Positions 33,476 through 64,000 of a stretch of 64,000 nt of DNA are shown here, piece after piece. The translations under genes were made by a program, and so were the position numbers. Each line of letters opens with the position of its first letter. Position 1 is the stretch's first letter. Source of the stretch: Adiantum capillus-veneris (Eukaryota; Streptophyta; Polypodiopsida; Polypodiales; Pteridaceae); contig CM043958.1 in assembly GCA_014529385.2 (NCBI GenBank), positions 150,790,793-150,854,792 on the forward strand, read 5' to 3'. The notes below the pieces were generated by a model. It was not told where the DNA came from and did no database searches. It saw only the letters and a program-made list of their open reading frames with translations.

Positions 33476-33727
33476 TTTGAACCGATCATATTATTAACTT
33501 CATTTGTCCTTTTGAATTGGTGTGTTCATAATAAATTACATCAATTTGCAGTGGATGGCAAAGGTAGGTCCACAGTTAGCGTATTGATACAATTTATATG
33601 GGTTTAATTGCCCTTTTTATGATTAAGGCTTCGTTGTTTGGGTCCCATCCAATGTTTAATTTGTCATGCACCAGGATTTCATTTTTATTACAAGTAGCAT
33701 CATTGTCTACCACTTATTTTTGTGTAG

Positions 33728-54678
<20,951 letters not shown>

Positions 54679-54926
54679 TACGCTTGGGTGCCTTTTTCTC
54701 TCTTATTCATCACAAAGGAAGGTAGCTTCCATTGTCATGTCTCCCCTAATAGCAGGTTGCAAGTTTATCGAAGGGGATCTGATGTTGGCACTTTGAGTAT
54801 ATGTATACCAACACCCCCATTGTGATTGTCGCCTTGGGGAGGGTTATGGAGACGTTTGTTGTATAATGGCTAGGACATCCAAGTGTTTTTTGTACAGAGC
54901 AGGTTATGCCATAGTTTTTATAGTTA

Positions 54927-54930
<4 letters not shown>
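54679..54930 (+). other. WDR48: Probable 3' UTR of the WDR48-like gene
   Basis: The sequence follows the stop codon. No canonical AATAAA is seen before the LINE tail. The first clear AATAAA is at 55196-55201, so the transcript may run through the LINE tail. Confidence 0.45.
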
Positions 54931-54968
<38 letters not shown>

Positions 54969-55097
54969 CACAATGTGGGCTCTCCATTGCATTTCTCATC
55001 AGCACAATCCTTCATCAATGAGAATCACTTATCAGGCATATACACATCACATGTATCTTTGATCTCATAGGTCATATTTGACCTCGGAGGACACTAA

Positions 55098-55146
<49 letters not shown>
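54931..55146 (+). mobile_element. WDR48: LINE family 3 tail between two (CT)n tracts
   Basis: A 137-bp insert (54966-55102) lies between (CT)n tracts at 54931-54965 and 55103-55146. It ends with TCTCATAGGTCATATTTGACCT (hairpin 55069-55084), CGGAGGACACTAATTAAAT and the (CT)n tail, the same order as the minus-strand LINE tails but in plus orientation. It starts 252 bp after the WDR48-like stop codon. Confidence 0.75.
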
Positions 55147-55152
<6 letters not shown>

Positions 55153-56503
55153 AGCTAGACAGACAAGAAGAAGTGGGTTGCTACAATTGTGAAAAAATAA
55201 AATTGTGAGGCCCGCTTTGCTTTCAATTGGCTTAAATAGAAATATGAACTCTCAAGTTCTCCCTTATTTTGCAAAAAGATCCTCTTGTTTTGTAAAAGTT
55301 GAAAGTACACATATCGTTACCTTTTCAATTGCTGATGGTAAGGCTATTCGATGAGCATTGTATCACAAGGGTCTTTGATGAAGCTTGAGAGATGGAAATG
55401 ATGGCGGTGCATAGAGATTTGCACAGATCTCAAGAGGGATGGATGGCTCACAAAATGTCAGCGGCATTGACTTCCTCGTTCCTTGGTTTGGCCTTGAACT
55501 AGGGCCCTTTGAGTGGGTTTGGTTGTCCAACACTCACACTTCACCACATGATCATGCACATGCAAAAGTAAACTTGGATGCCTTCCTATGGATGGCTGAC
55601 CTCACGAAAACCATGCTTGTGTTCGACACTGTCAACTCCACAACTTTTATTCTCATTGTTTGAGCAACCATCTTTCATTGCTACATTAACACGGTCACGA
55701 ATGCTACAAGCTAAACCTAAACTTTACTCATGATAGTCCCTGTGGCATTAATGATGCATCTTAATTGTTTCATAGTTACACCCTTGTTATGTTGTCACCA
55801 AGGAAGCCACACACACATATGCTCACATGTGCACACACGGAGGTTTATCATCCCTTTTGCTATAAGGTGGTTCCTACCGTACCCCTCTTCCATGTCACTA
55901 TTTGTCATCGACACTAGTCTACCAAGGATATGGCAAAAGATAGTGATGACAATCATTACAGATAGGGCCATGTTGCATGACTTACACAAGCAAAACTTGA
56001 GTTGAACTTGCAAACAGACTCATCCTCTATGCAAAAGCTCAACACTAACATTCTGTTGCTTTTGTCATAAATGAATGGGCCACATCCCTTGATGAATGTG
56101 GCCCTTCAATCCCTCGTTTCCAAAAAGGTGGTATTTAGTGCTGAGGAGGGTAATTGTCATTTTATTGTTGTGCTATGACCATATTGTAAATAGAAGCTTT
56201 GATGAGCTCCTATTTGGTTCATGCTTGTGTGCTAAGTGCTATGGTTGTGGGGTGCAAAACAATAAGGTTTTTATTTGATGATGAGAAAATGAATCATCGG
56301 TTGAAGTTGCAAGTTTTCACATCCATCATCTTAAGCTCTCTTCATACCTTAGTTATTGAGGTGAACCACTATTTGATGCATCTTTGACAAGCTAAAATTG
56401 CAAAGTCCTAGCAAGAAATCCAATCGCGCTTGAACTTTTGTGGGATAAGTTTTAGTGGAGAATCCAACAAATCTTTTGCATTTTCCCCAAAAACCAAGAG
56501 GGT
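55147..56503. other. No recognised gene
   Basis: Short frames only, none with recognisable domains. A CACACACATATGCTCACATG stretch lies near 55810. The last bases (CCAAGAGGG, 56494-56502) look like a polypurine tract and match the one before the LTR at 14987. Confidence 0.4.
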
Positions 56504-57038
56504 TGTAAGTGTCCTTTTTCTCTTGTTAGAATTTTTTTTTCCAAGTCTTGTTGAGCTACAATTTTTGGCATTGAAAGTTGGTTAAAGTTAAATTTTACGC
56601 ATTAAAATTACCAAATCTCGCATTGATTTGGAGCTCCCCCTTGAGGGAGCTTGGTAAAAAGCAGCACTACACTACCTCTTACACCCACACAACCTTTTAC
56701 CCCATATGCCATCCGCTTCCTTAAGTCCACAATCATTCCGTTGTTATTGCTTTTCTATCGCCCTCTACATGTCCCTGATGCGTCTAAACGTTGTTGGCCT
56801 TGCTAGTGCTGCTAAACCGCAACCTCTTGGCTTTGCGCAACCTGTCCTTGCCCGTAGTCCCCATCCACTTCAATTTCCCACAACCTTTGGTAGGCGTGCT
56901 TACCCTCCATCCCCACCTGCTTAAATTTGACAAGATGTTGTCGGAAAACTAAGGGTGAATACTTTTTCCATTGATCTCTTTGATCTACTTACATAACACA
57001 GGCTTTGAGTAGATCGATAACAGTGTAATTTTATCTCA
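56504..57038 (+). repeat. Putative LTR before a primer site
   Basis: The right end (TTTTATCTCA, 57038) is followed three bases later by TGGTATCAGAGCCA (57042-57055), a 14-base match to the tRNA-Met primer site. The left end at 56504 is a guess from the polypurine-like tract and TG start. No partner LTR is seen in the window. Confidence 0.5.
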
Positions 57039-57041
57039 TTT

Positions 57042-57055
57042 TGGTATCAGAGCCA
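57042..57055 (+). other. Primer-binding site, initiator tRNA-Met type
   Basis: TGGTATCAGAGCCA. The copia element begins 111 bp further on, so this site belongs to the host gypsy element. Confidence 0.85.
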
Positions 57056-57166
57056 AGTTCTCTTTTCTTGCCTAAGAATAATTCCTTGAGTAATCTATGA
57101 AAGGTTGGAGTTGTTCATTGCAATAAGGTAAGTGGGACTAGGATTTATTATCTCAATTGGCATTCT

Positions 57167-57393
57167 TGTTACCATATACATGTAGTAGTGATGTGTGTGA
57201 ACACATTAGGACCGTTGGGGCATTTTTTCCCTCTTTAGGAGGTTTTTTCCCCGTGCATTGTATATACGCCCATCACTCTAGGACTATCTATCTTTCCATT
57301 GCACACTAAGTAACACACTCTCATTTTGTGTGCCGAGAGTTTCCTTCGTCTTCTCCAAGCTGTGCGCGTTTCTTTGCAACCCTAATTCCAACA
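57167..57393 (+). repeat. Copia 5' LTR
   Basis: 227 bp from TGTTACCATATACATG to CCTAATTCCAACA. An inverted relative lies at 48.88-49.09 kb. Confidence 0.92.
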
Positions 57394-57703
57394 ATCGGTA
57401 TCAGAGCAGGTGCTGTCCTCCCAAGCTTAGTCACCAACAGCTCCATCACATGCCTTCTCACTTTCTTCGATTTCTGTGTGAGCGTTGGCTAACGTTCGCA
57501 GGTCGACAAAAATTTCGAGAATGCTCGTAGAGCTTAGTCTGCTCAGATTTCTGATTCGGGCTCATTTCAGCTTCCATTTCCAGTTCAGACAGGTTTGCAC
57601 AGGCAATTTCGTCATTTTGTGCAGAATTTTTGTCAGTGCCATTTTATGCATAACAGGTCCTATACAGTCTAGTGTGGGTTGTGCTATATAAGAGTAAAGC
57701 ACA

Positions 57704-58707
57704 TTGTATGTAGAGCGTGAGGGTGATGTACTTCTCATTGTGGTGCTTTATGTAGATGATTTGTTGATCACTAGAACAAATGAGAGACACATTGTTGAAT
57801 TTAAAGCTGATTTGAATGCTACTTTCAAGATGAAAGATTTGGGGTTGTTGTATCATTACTTGGGCATACAGTTTAAGCAGTGTGATGGTGGTACTGCCTT
57901 GTGTCAGAAAAGTTACATTAAAACATTGCTATTATGTAAGTTTGGACTTGAGGATTGCAAACCTATTGCCACTCCCATGGAAACAAGTTTAAAATTGATT
58001 CTTCATGATGCTAGTGATCTCGCAGATGTCATTCCTTACCAAATTGTTGTTGGATGTCACATATATGTATGCAACACAAGGCCAGATATTCAGTTTGCAG
58101 TCTCACAGGTCAGCAGACTTATGCATATCCCAGGGTCTAAGCATTGGCAGGCTATCAAGAGGATTTTTCGCTACCTTAGTGGCACTTTATATATTGGCTT
58201 GTTTTATCCCAAGGGGAGATTATTGCTGCCAGACTTACATGCTTTTTCGGACTAGATTGGGCTAGTTGTTTCGACACACAAGTGTCCACAAGTGGTTTTT
58301 GTTTCATGCTTGGCAGTTCATGTACATCATGGTTGAGCAAGAAGCAACCTACTATGGCCACTTCTAGTTGTGAGGCTGAGTACAGGGCAGTCTTCACTGC
58401 TACGGTTGAGTGTGTATGGCTTAGACGCCTTATGGCTAATTTGGGTGTTGGACAAGATACTGCCAACACTATCTACACTGACAGTGAGAGCGCATTGGCA
58501 GTTGCGAGGAACCTAGTTTTTCATGCTCGTACAAAGCACATTGAGGTGCATTACCACTATGTCAAGGAGAGGCTCTTAGCAGGAGAGATCAGCTTGGCTT
58601 ATGTGCCAACACAGGACAACCTTGCAAATCTTTTCACAAAGGCATTGTCTCGTGAGAAGCTCGAAGCTTTACTCAAAGCTTTGGGCTTACTCCCCTTTGT
58701 GGACTGA
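57704..58707 (+). pseudogene. Copia RT end and RNase H
   Basis: The first frame (57704-58255) has LYVDDLLITRTN, with the YVDD catalytic box, and MKDLGLLYHYLGIQF, SYIKTLLLCKFGLEDCKP and NTRPDIQFAVSQVSRLM. After a frame break near 58255, 58282-58707 gives RNase H: STSGFCFMLGSSCTSWLSKK, SSCEAEYRAV, YTDSESALAVARN and HIEVHYHYVKE, ending LGLLPFVD with TGA. The RNase H frame is intact. Confidence 0.88.
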
Positions 58708-58781
58708 TCATATCCTCAGGGCTTTGCACTTCCCTTACTCATGTGCCAGCTCTCGTTCACCGCATCACTCCAGGGGGGATT

Positions 58782-59010
58782 TGTTACCATCATATACATG
58801 TAGTAGCGATGTGTGAACACACTAGGACCGCCGGGGCATTTTTTCCCTCTTTAGGAGGTTTTTTCCCCCGTGCATTGTATATACACCCATCACTCTAGGG
58901 CTATCTATCTTTCCATTGCACACTAAATAACACACTCGTATTCTGTGTGCATTGAGCTTCCTTCGTCTTCTCCAAGCTGTGTGCGTTTCTCTACAATCCT
59001 AATTCCAACA
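58782..59010 (+). repeat. Copia 3' LTR
   Basis: 229 bp, nearly identical to the 5' LTR with a few substitutions, e.g. GTAGTAGCGATGTG versus GTAGTAGTGATGTG. Confidence 0.92.
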
Positions 59011-59089
59011 ATTCTTGCTTGCAGGGTATGAGGGGACACCATCGAAAACTATGGTCTCAATAATGGAGTCTTTTTAGACCATTAATGAT

Positions 59090-60416
59090 TGAGCTATTAG
59101 CCACTTGCTATAAACTCCTGCCAGCTTCGCATTGTCAAACCGACTCCTCTACTCTTTGCAATTAACAATATTCTAAACCACAGGTGTAGTTACTTGGGTG
59201 CTTATACTCAAGGATAAAGAGGATTAGTAGCCAAGGTTTTGGAAGTGCTAAGGAAAGAGCTATCATACACATACAAAGAACTCTAATCATGGCACAACAT
59301 AATCAAGAGAATATAATGAATATTGACAACATGGATTTAGCACATGGTGTAACCACTGATGATGGTCGAAGAGTTATCAACTATCTTGTTGGCAAGCTTG
59401 AGATAGGGGATGTGATGAAAGGAGATAAAGATTTCAAAGGGCAAGAGTCTTGAGTCACTCCATTGATTGGGAAGTTAAGGCTCCATGTGCAAAGAAGATT
59501 TCTTCATCTCCCCACTCAAGCATGAAGATGTTATCCTAGGAGCACCATGGTTTAATCACATGGTTGTCACTATGAAGTTTCCTGAAAGAAGAGACTTATT
59601 CTCCTATAGGGGCAAGGATTTAGCACTTGATGTAAATAGTGTGGGTCACACTATACCACTCATACAGACTCAAGCTTTAGACAAAGTAACGAAAAGTTCT
59701 CTTTCTTGTTACATGGTTTTTTTCAAAGGTTCTAAGAAAGATGCATGTGTTCCTAATGAGATTGAAAATGAAACTAAAGAGGGACTAGAATCGCCTAGTT
59801 TTCTAAATGAGTTTCAAGATTTGTTTATGAATGAAATTCCGAGAAAGTTACCTCCCAAAAGAGGACAAGATTATCATACCCTAGCACTTTTGCCTGGTAG
59901 TTCACCTCGTAACAAGCCTCCTTATTGGAGTCTCACCAGCTCAATGAGAGGAGATTATGAAGCAAGTGAATGAGCTTGTGGAAAAAGGGATGGTCAGACC
60001 CAGTCCATCTCCATTTTGTTAACCAATTCTACTAGTACAAAAGAAGGATGGTACTTGTAGAATGTGTTTGGACTATCAGCCACTTAATCAGATAACCATA
60101 AAGTATAGATTTCATATTCTCAAGATAGAGGATCTATTTGATAAGCTACAAGGGTCTTCCTAATTTAGTAGGATAGATCTCAAAAGTGGCTAGCACCAGA
60201 TAAGGATTATGCATGAAGTTATTCATAAGACGGCCTTTTGTACAACATTCGGTCAAATTGAATCCCTAATACTCCCTTCTGGGCTTGCCAATGCGCTAGC
60301 TACCTTCAGTAGAATGATGGAGAGGCTCTTTAGACCTCATGCATACGAGCATTTAATTGATCAATTAATTTTCCATATTCAGTGCATCGTCAATTTTTGT
60401 AATCTCTGCAAAATTG

Positions 60417-60418
<2 letters not shown>
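59090..60418 (+). pseudogene. Ty3/gypsy protease and RT N-terminal part
   Basis: Protease end: HEDVILGAPWFNHMVVTMKF in an open frame 59485-59973. RT follows in other frames: EKGMVRPSPSPF, LVQKKDGTCRMCLDY, NQITIKYRFHILKIEDLFDKL and FSRIDLKSG, then ALATFSRMMERLF. It ends before the catalytic box, at a (GT)n tract. With the LTR and primer site at 57.0 kb this is probably the host of the copia insertion. Confidence 0.75.

Positions 60419-60420
<2 letters not shown>

Positions 60421-60509
<89 letters not shown>
60421..60509. repeat. (GT)n microsatellite
   Basis: About 44 uninterrupted GT units, cutting off the RT fragment. Confidence 0.97.
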
Positions 60510-60510
<1 letters not shown>

Positions 60511-62350
60511 CTTTTGTACATTAGATACTTGATAATCTTTTTCTTTAAGTCACACCACCTTTTGTGAGTGAATCTTGGTGGGAACCTCCTAATTTTAGGG
60601 GGCAAGGAAGGCAAACCCCAAAAGAGGGCACTCTCACACATTCACAGCCTGCCCACTCACTGACCGAATTCAAGTAAGTGCCAAAGCAATTTTAGATGCT
60701 TTTGGATCTACTTGACATCAACCAACATCTATGTGCCCTCTGCCAAATGTGGTGCCAAGGTCTATGCTGTCTAAAGCTCACATCTTGCCAACTATTGGCG
60801 ACAATCTACTAGACCTTTGTGCTACAATCTACACACTCAAGAGCTCCCAAGCATTTTTCAAGTTTACCATTCCCATTCTTTGCATTTGGAAACACATCCA
60901 AGTGGTGACCGCTTCATTTCATCCTCTCTAGTTGAGACAACCTTGGTTGCTTTCTCATTATTGAAGCACTAAAGCGTTGCCCAAAGTTTGTGCTCTCAAG
61001 CCCCACCAAGCTAGCACCTACAATCCATAGCTCACCCTTCCTCAAGCACCTACCTCCTACTATTGATTAGCCTCGCGACACTTGGCAAGCAACCCCTCTG
61101 CATCCTACCCCACTTGCATGTATGGGTTCTCACGACTATGGTGGGCCTTGATCCCATGTGTCTTGCCACGTGTGGATGCCATGAGCTCTGTTTCAATTCT
61201 TCTTCTTTTTTGTTCCGTTAGTGGAGCACTTCCCACAAGCTCTCACTCAATAGCCGTGCCCTCCTCTTACAAGGCCTCAAGAATCTTGTGCCTCAAATCG
61301 TGATCTTACAAAGAAGTTCTTTCCATGGCCACTTTGAGCTCAAAAGGGTGGATTTGAGCTCATAGGCTTGCAGGTCTAGATGGACGCATCGACTGGCTAG
61401 CTTGCAACCCCCTTTTTTGTGACTACACCGACTGATAACTGCAGCAACTGGCCTCCAGCAAAACGAGTCAACCGCAACCTTTTGTTTCCTACCGACCTTC
61501 CAGTTGGCTAGTTTACCCAAGGGTAGCTTCCCACTGGCCAAGCATTTCAAAGCTAGCCTTGCCCAAGGCTTGATTCCCACCGACTGCCTCCACACCTAGA
61601 AGCCTCTTTGAGCTCAAATTAGAGGGGCTTCCTACTACTGCAAAACTGCCATGGCTTTCAAGCCTATCAAGGGGAATCTCTCACGAGCCTCACCCAACAA
61701 GGGCCATTACTCAGGGGGGCTTTCCCATAGCATCCACCAAGGGCTTTCAAACACCAAAGAAATGTATGTAAAAACCCCATTAGATTCACACCATGCATCT
61801 GCACACATATATCCTCATTTTTCACAAAGTCTTTGCATTCACCCTTTGCATTAGACACAAAGCACAATCACTTTTGGATTCACAAAGATGACAAAACTTG
61901 TACAAAGGAACAGACACTACCCGACACTGGGTAAGACCATCCTCACTTGCATACATTTGTACAAAATCTGGCACACGTGCCATGCTGACATTGGCATCCA
62001 CTCTGAAGATTTTGATTACACAAAGCATCACTTTGCTGCTGACATCAGCAAAGCACAACACAAAGTACTTTGAAGATTTGGAGTAGGACTTTACCTTTAA
62101 TCTCCAACATTAGACAATCCCCATTTGTATTTGACCTACCACCTAGTTGCCTATCATTCTCTAGGGGAGGTGTATTTTTTGCCTATACCCTTCTGTTAAA
62201 TTCTCAAGGGATAGGCATCTTTAATTCTACGCCCAATTGACAATTCTCTGGGGAGGATGTTTGACTTTCATTCTACACCTTGCTGTTAAATTCTCCAGGG
62301 AAGGATACCTTTGTACTTCTGGGTGCTACTATGATACATATAGGGAGGAT
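60510..62350. other. No recognised gene; repeated polypurine-like motif at the end
   Basis: Short frames with no domain match. Between 62155 and 62310 the phrase (A)ATTCTC-(C/T)AGGGGA(T)AGG recurs four times with variation (near 62157, 62202, 62243 and 62290), before the tract TAGGGAGGAT at 62341. This arrangement looks like the 3' end of an LTR element. Confidence 0.4.
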
Positions 62351-62670
62351 TGTTGGGGGTGTGTGACACATCCGCACCACCAACTAGTGAGAACCCTCTC
62401 TACATTGGAAGCCTACACTTTTGGCATCATTGCTTACATCAGAGAAGATGCTCTCTCCCAGCTCTATAAAAGAAACCTAAGCTACACACTTTGTATCCAA
62501 CTATTAGCCATCATTCTAAGCCTACTTTGTACTCATGATTTGCACCTAGTTCATTATCAATCTACTTATGATTTGATATCTACATTAGTGTGCTCTCTCT
62601 CTATAATCTCTTGTAATTAACCTAATAATCACATTATGAATGGCTCATTAATGTTTCCACCATAATCACA
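62351..62670 (+). repeat. Putative 3' or solo LTR
   Basis: Starts TGTTGGGGGTGTGTGACACA directly after a polypurine tract, has CTCTATAAAAG near 62461, and could end at CCATAATCACA (62670). No partner is seen. Confidence 0.4.
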
Positions 62671-63453
62671 TTCCCTTTCAAGGAGATTTTCAAGCTACTT
62701 TCAAATAGTAATGCAATGAAGGATCACATCTATAATGTGGAGATTCAATGAGAAACTTTTTAAGTTTCCCTGACTTTGTAGAGTGTGAAAGGAAAGCCTT
62801 ATCTTGCTTGCAAGCACCTACACTTTGTGTTTCTTTGTGTATTAGGCTTGACCCAAAATGAGCACGTGTTCATTCATCAGCCTATACTAAGGAGAAAACA
62901 ATGAGGTCCACATGCACGAGCCAGTTCATATCTATGGCAATGCCAATCTATTGGTTACGTGAAAATGTATTGCACCCTTGCTTCAACTGCCCCCTTTGTC
63001 CCTTAGAGAGCAATAACACTTTATCCATCGCAAATCATTTATTACATTAGCACTCACTTTGTTGATGAGCAATGTGACACTTCAGCTCGTTGTGCATGCA
63101 GGGTTTGAGGACAAACATGTAGAGCAGGATAGCTCTTTGAGTGCACAACAGCCAGCAGTAGTGGTGACGGATTTTGAGGCTTTTCCAATCAGGGAGCAGA
63201 GTAGTCAATCACATGTACGAGATGGTGCAGTCTAAGTGTCTTTGCAGACATGTCCTTTTGCAAATGAGCTTCAAGATGTGCATGACATGTCTGTAAATGT
63301 GCAGTTAGAGCGGTCATGCTCTAACAAGACACAGCGGATCATCATTCTTAGGACAGAGATGCCTCCTACCACGAAGATGAATGATATGGAGTTCTTTGGA
63401 TGCAGTGCGATGTGTGTGTGCAAGAAGGGGAGACGTTAGCCGAGGTTGCACGG
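62671..63453. other. No recognised gene
   Basis: An open stretch at 63236-63439 and the text just before it lack recognisable domains. AGAAGGGGAGACG (63423-63435) may be a polypurine tract. Confidence 0.35.
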
Positions 63454-63538
63454 TGTTAGGAAATATGACGTAGCTAAATAGATATTTGAGTAGATTACTT
63501 AATGGAGAGAGATAGATTTCACACACAAGAGATTATAG

Positions 63539-63575
<37 letters not shown>

Positions 63576-64000
63576 CATAATATACGTGGTTCACCCAATG
63601 TGGGCTATGTCCATGAGAAAGCAGCCACTCAATGGCTTTAGTACTTCAAAACTAGAAGTAGTTTACAAAGGGATTATACCCTTAATAGAGCTCCCGCTTT
63701 GCTTCACTCTCACCACCTCACACCCACCTTGTTGCATCAACTTCACACTATGAAATGTGTGTAGAAATGGCCTCCTTTTATAGGCCAAAAGGACTGCCCT
63801 CTCTCATGAGAGGCAGCCATGTGTAACCGCCCTTGTGTAGATAAGTCCAAATCGGACCCTCCAATCCGCCCAAGTGTGGCCGCCCTTGAGAATACAAGTC
63901 TGCTTTTGAATTCGGCCACCGGCCATTGACTACCGGCCACCGGCCAACCGATCGGTCGTTTTCCAACCACTTTTCGGCCGTTGTCCAATCATAATATTCC
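63454..64000 (+). repeat. Possible LTR start running off the window
   Basis: TGTTAGGAAATATGACG follows a polypurine-like tract. ATACGTGGTTCACCCAATGT (63582-63601) is a phrase I associate with plant copia LTRs. A (GA)n run lies at 63540-63571. The partner would be outside the window. Confidence 0.35.

Larger units (their letters stand above)
57167..59010 (+). mobile_element. Ty1/copia element, internally deleted, with 5-bp TSD
   Basis: LTRs at 57167-57393 and 58782-59010 are flanked by ATTCT on each side (57162-57166 and 59011-59015), a clean target-site duplication. Internal sequence is only 1.4 kb: a primer site (CGGTATCAGAGC, 57396-57407), then the end of RT and RNase H. gag, protease, integrase and most of RT are missing. 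The polypurine tract AGGGGGGAT precedes the 3' LTR. Confidence 0.92.

Noticed and set aside
55430-56400. A small gene downstream of the WDR48-like gene
   Set aside because: Short frames in several phases, no domain, no splice-consistent structure.
57125-59025. A host intron (GGTAAGTG to TTGCAG) around the copia element
   Set aside because: No coding exon is recognisable on either side. The flanks are leader and pol of a gypsy element.
60209-60641. Cys-Val and Thr-His repeat frames
   Set aside because: Readings of the (GT)n microsatellite joined to RT debris.
60660-62100. Proline/serine-rich coding region
   Set aside because: No frame longer than about 100 codons, stops in all frames, no recognisable motif.

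Overview
This is eukaryotic nuclear DNA from a land plant. The window holds a spliced plant WDR48-type gene with GT-AG introns, retrotransposon primer-binding sites complementary to plant initiator tRNA-Met (TGGTATCAGAGC), Ty3/gypsy chromoviruses, a Ty1/copia element and LINEs. The very large, repeat-filled intron and the LINE type lead me to guess a large-genome seed-free plant (fern or lycophyte). That guess is weak. There are no operons, CRISPR arrays or recognisable rRNA or tRNA genes.

Layout. 0-1.2 kb: a LINE whose two halves point in opposite directions (a twin-priming footprint) between two (GA)n tracts, then a remnant of another LINE type. 1.2-3.4 kb: decayed DNA with LTR-type motifs. 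3.4-16.3 kb: a nested stack of chromoviruses. A gag fragment is interrupted by a minus-strand element, a second element abuts that one's LTR, and a third (8.75-16.34 kb) sits inside the second one's protease. 17.6-23.6 kb: another chromovirus with both LTRs but no integrase core. 23.6-32.1 kb: two minus-strand LINEs of one family, showing ORF1 (coiled coil plus an L1ORF1p-like domain), endonuclease, reverse transcriptase and a (TC)n tail. 32.5-33.5 kb: tails of related LINE families.

33.7-54.7 kb: the only host gene I recognise, a WDR48/UAF1-like WD40 protein. Seventeen coding exons join without a frame break into 768 residues. Intron 13 is 16.1 kb and is packed with LINE tails, LTR elements, a solo LTR, a 476-bp tandem duplication and integrase remnants. 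54.9-64 kb: another LINE tail just past the stop codon, a gypsy element carrying a copia insertion with a perfect 5-bp target-site duplication, a long (GT)n tract and further LTR-like sequence.

The most interesting signal is the LINE group. Its members end in (TC)n instead of poly(A), sit inside (GA)n microsatellites, share a 3'-terminal hairpin whose stem shows base-pair-preserving changes between families, and stack head-to-tail as if each tail becomes the next landing site. In both long copies ORF1 and ORF2 lie in one frame, separated by a single TGA followed by CGG, a known leaky-stop context, and ORF2 has no upstream AUG. Nearly all transposon reading frames are broken, so mobile-element coding regions are given as pseudogenes.
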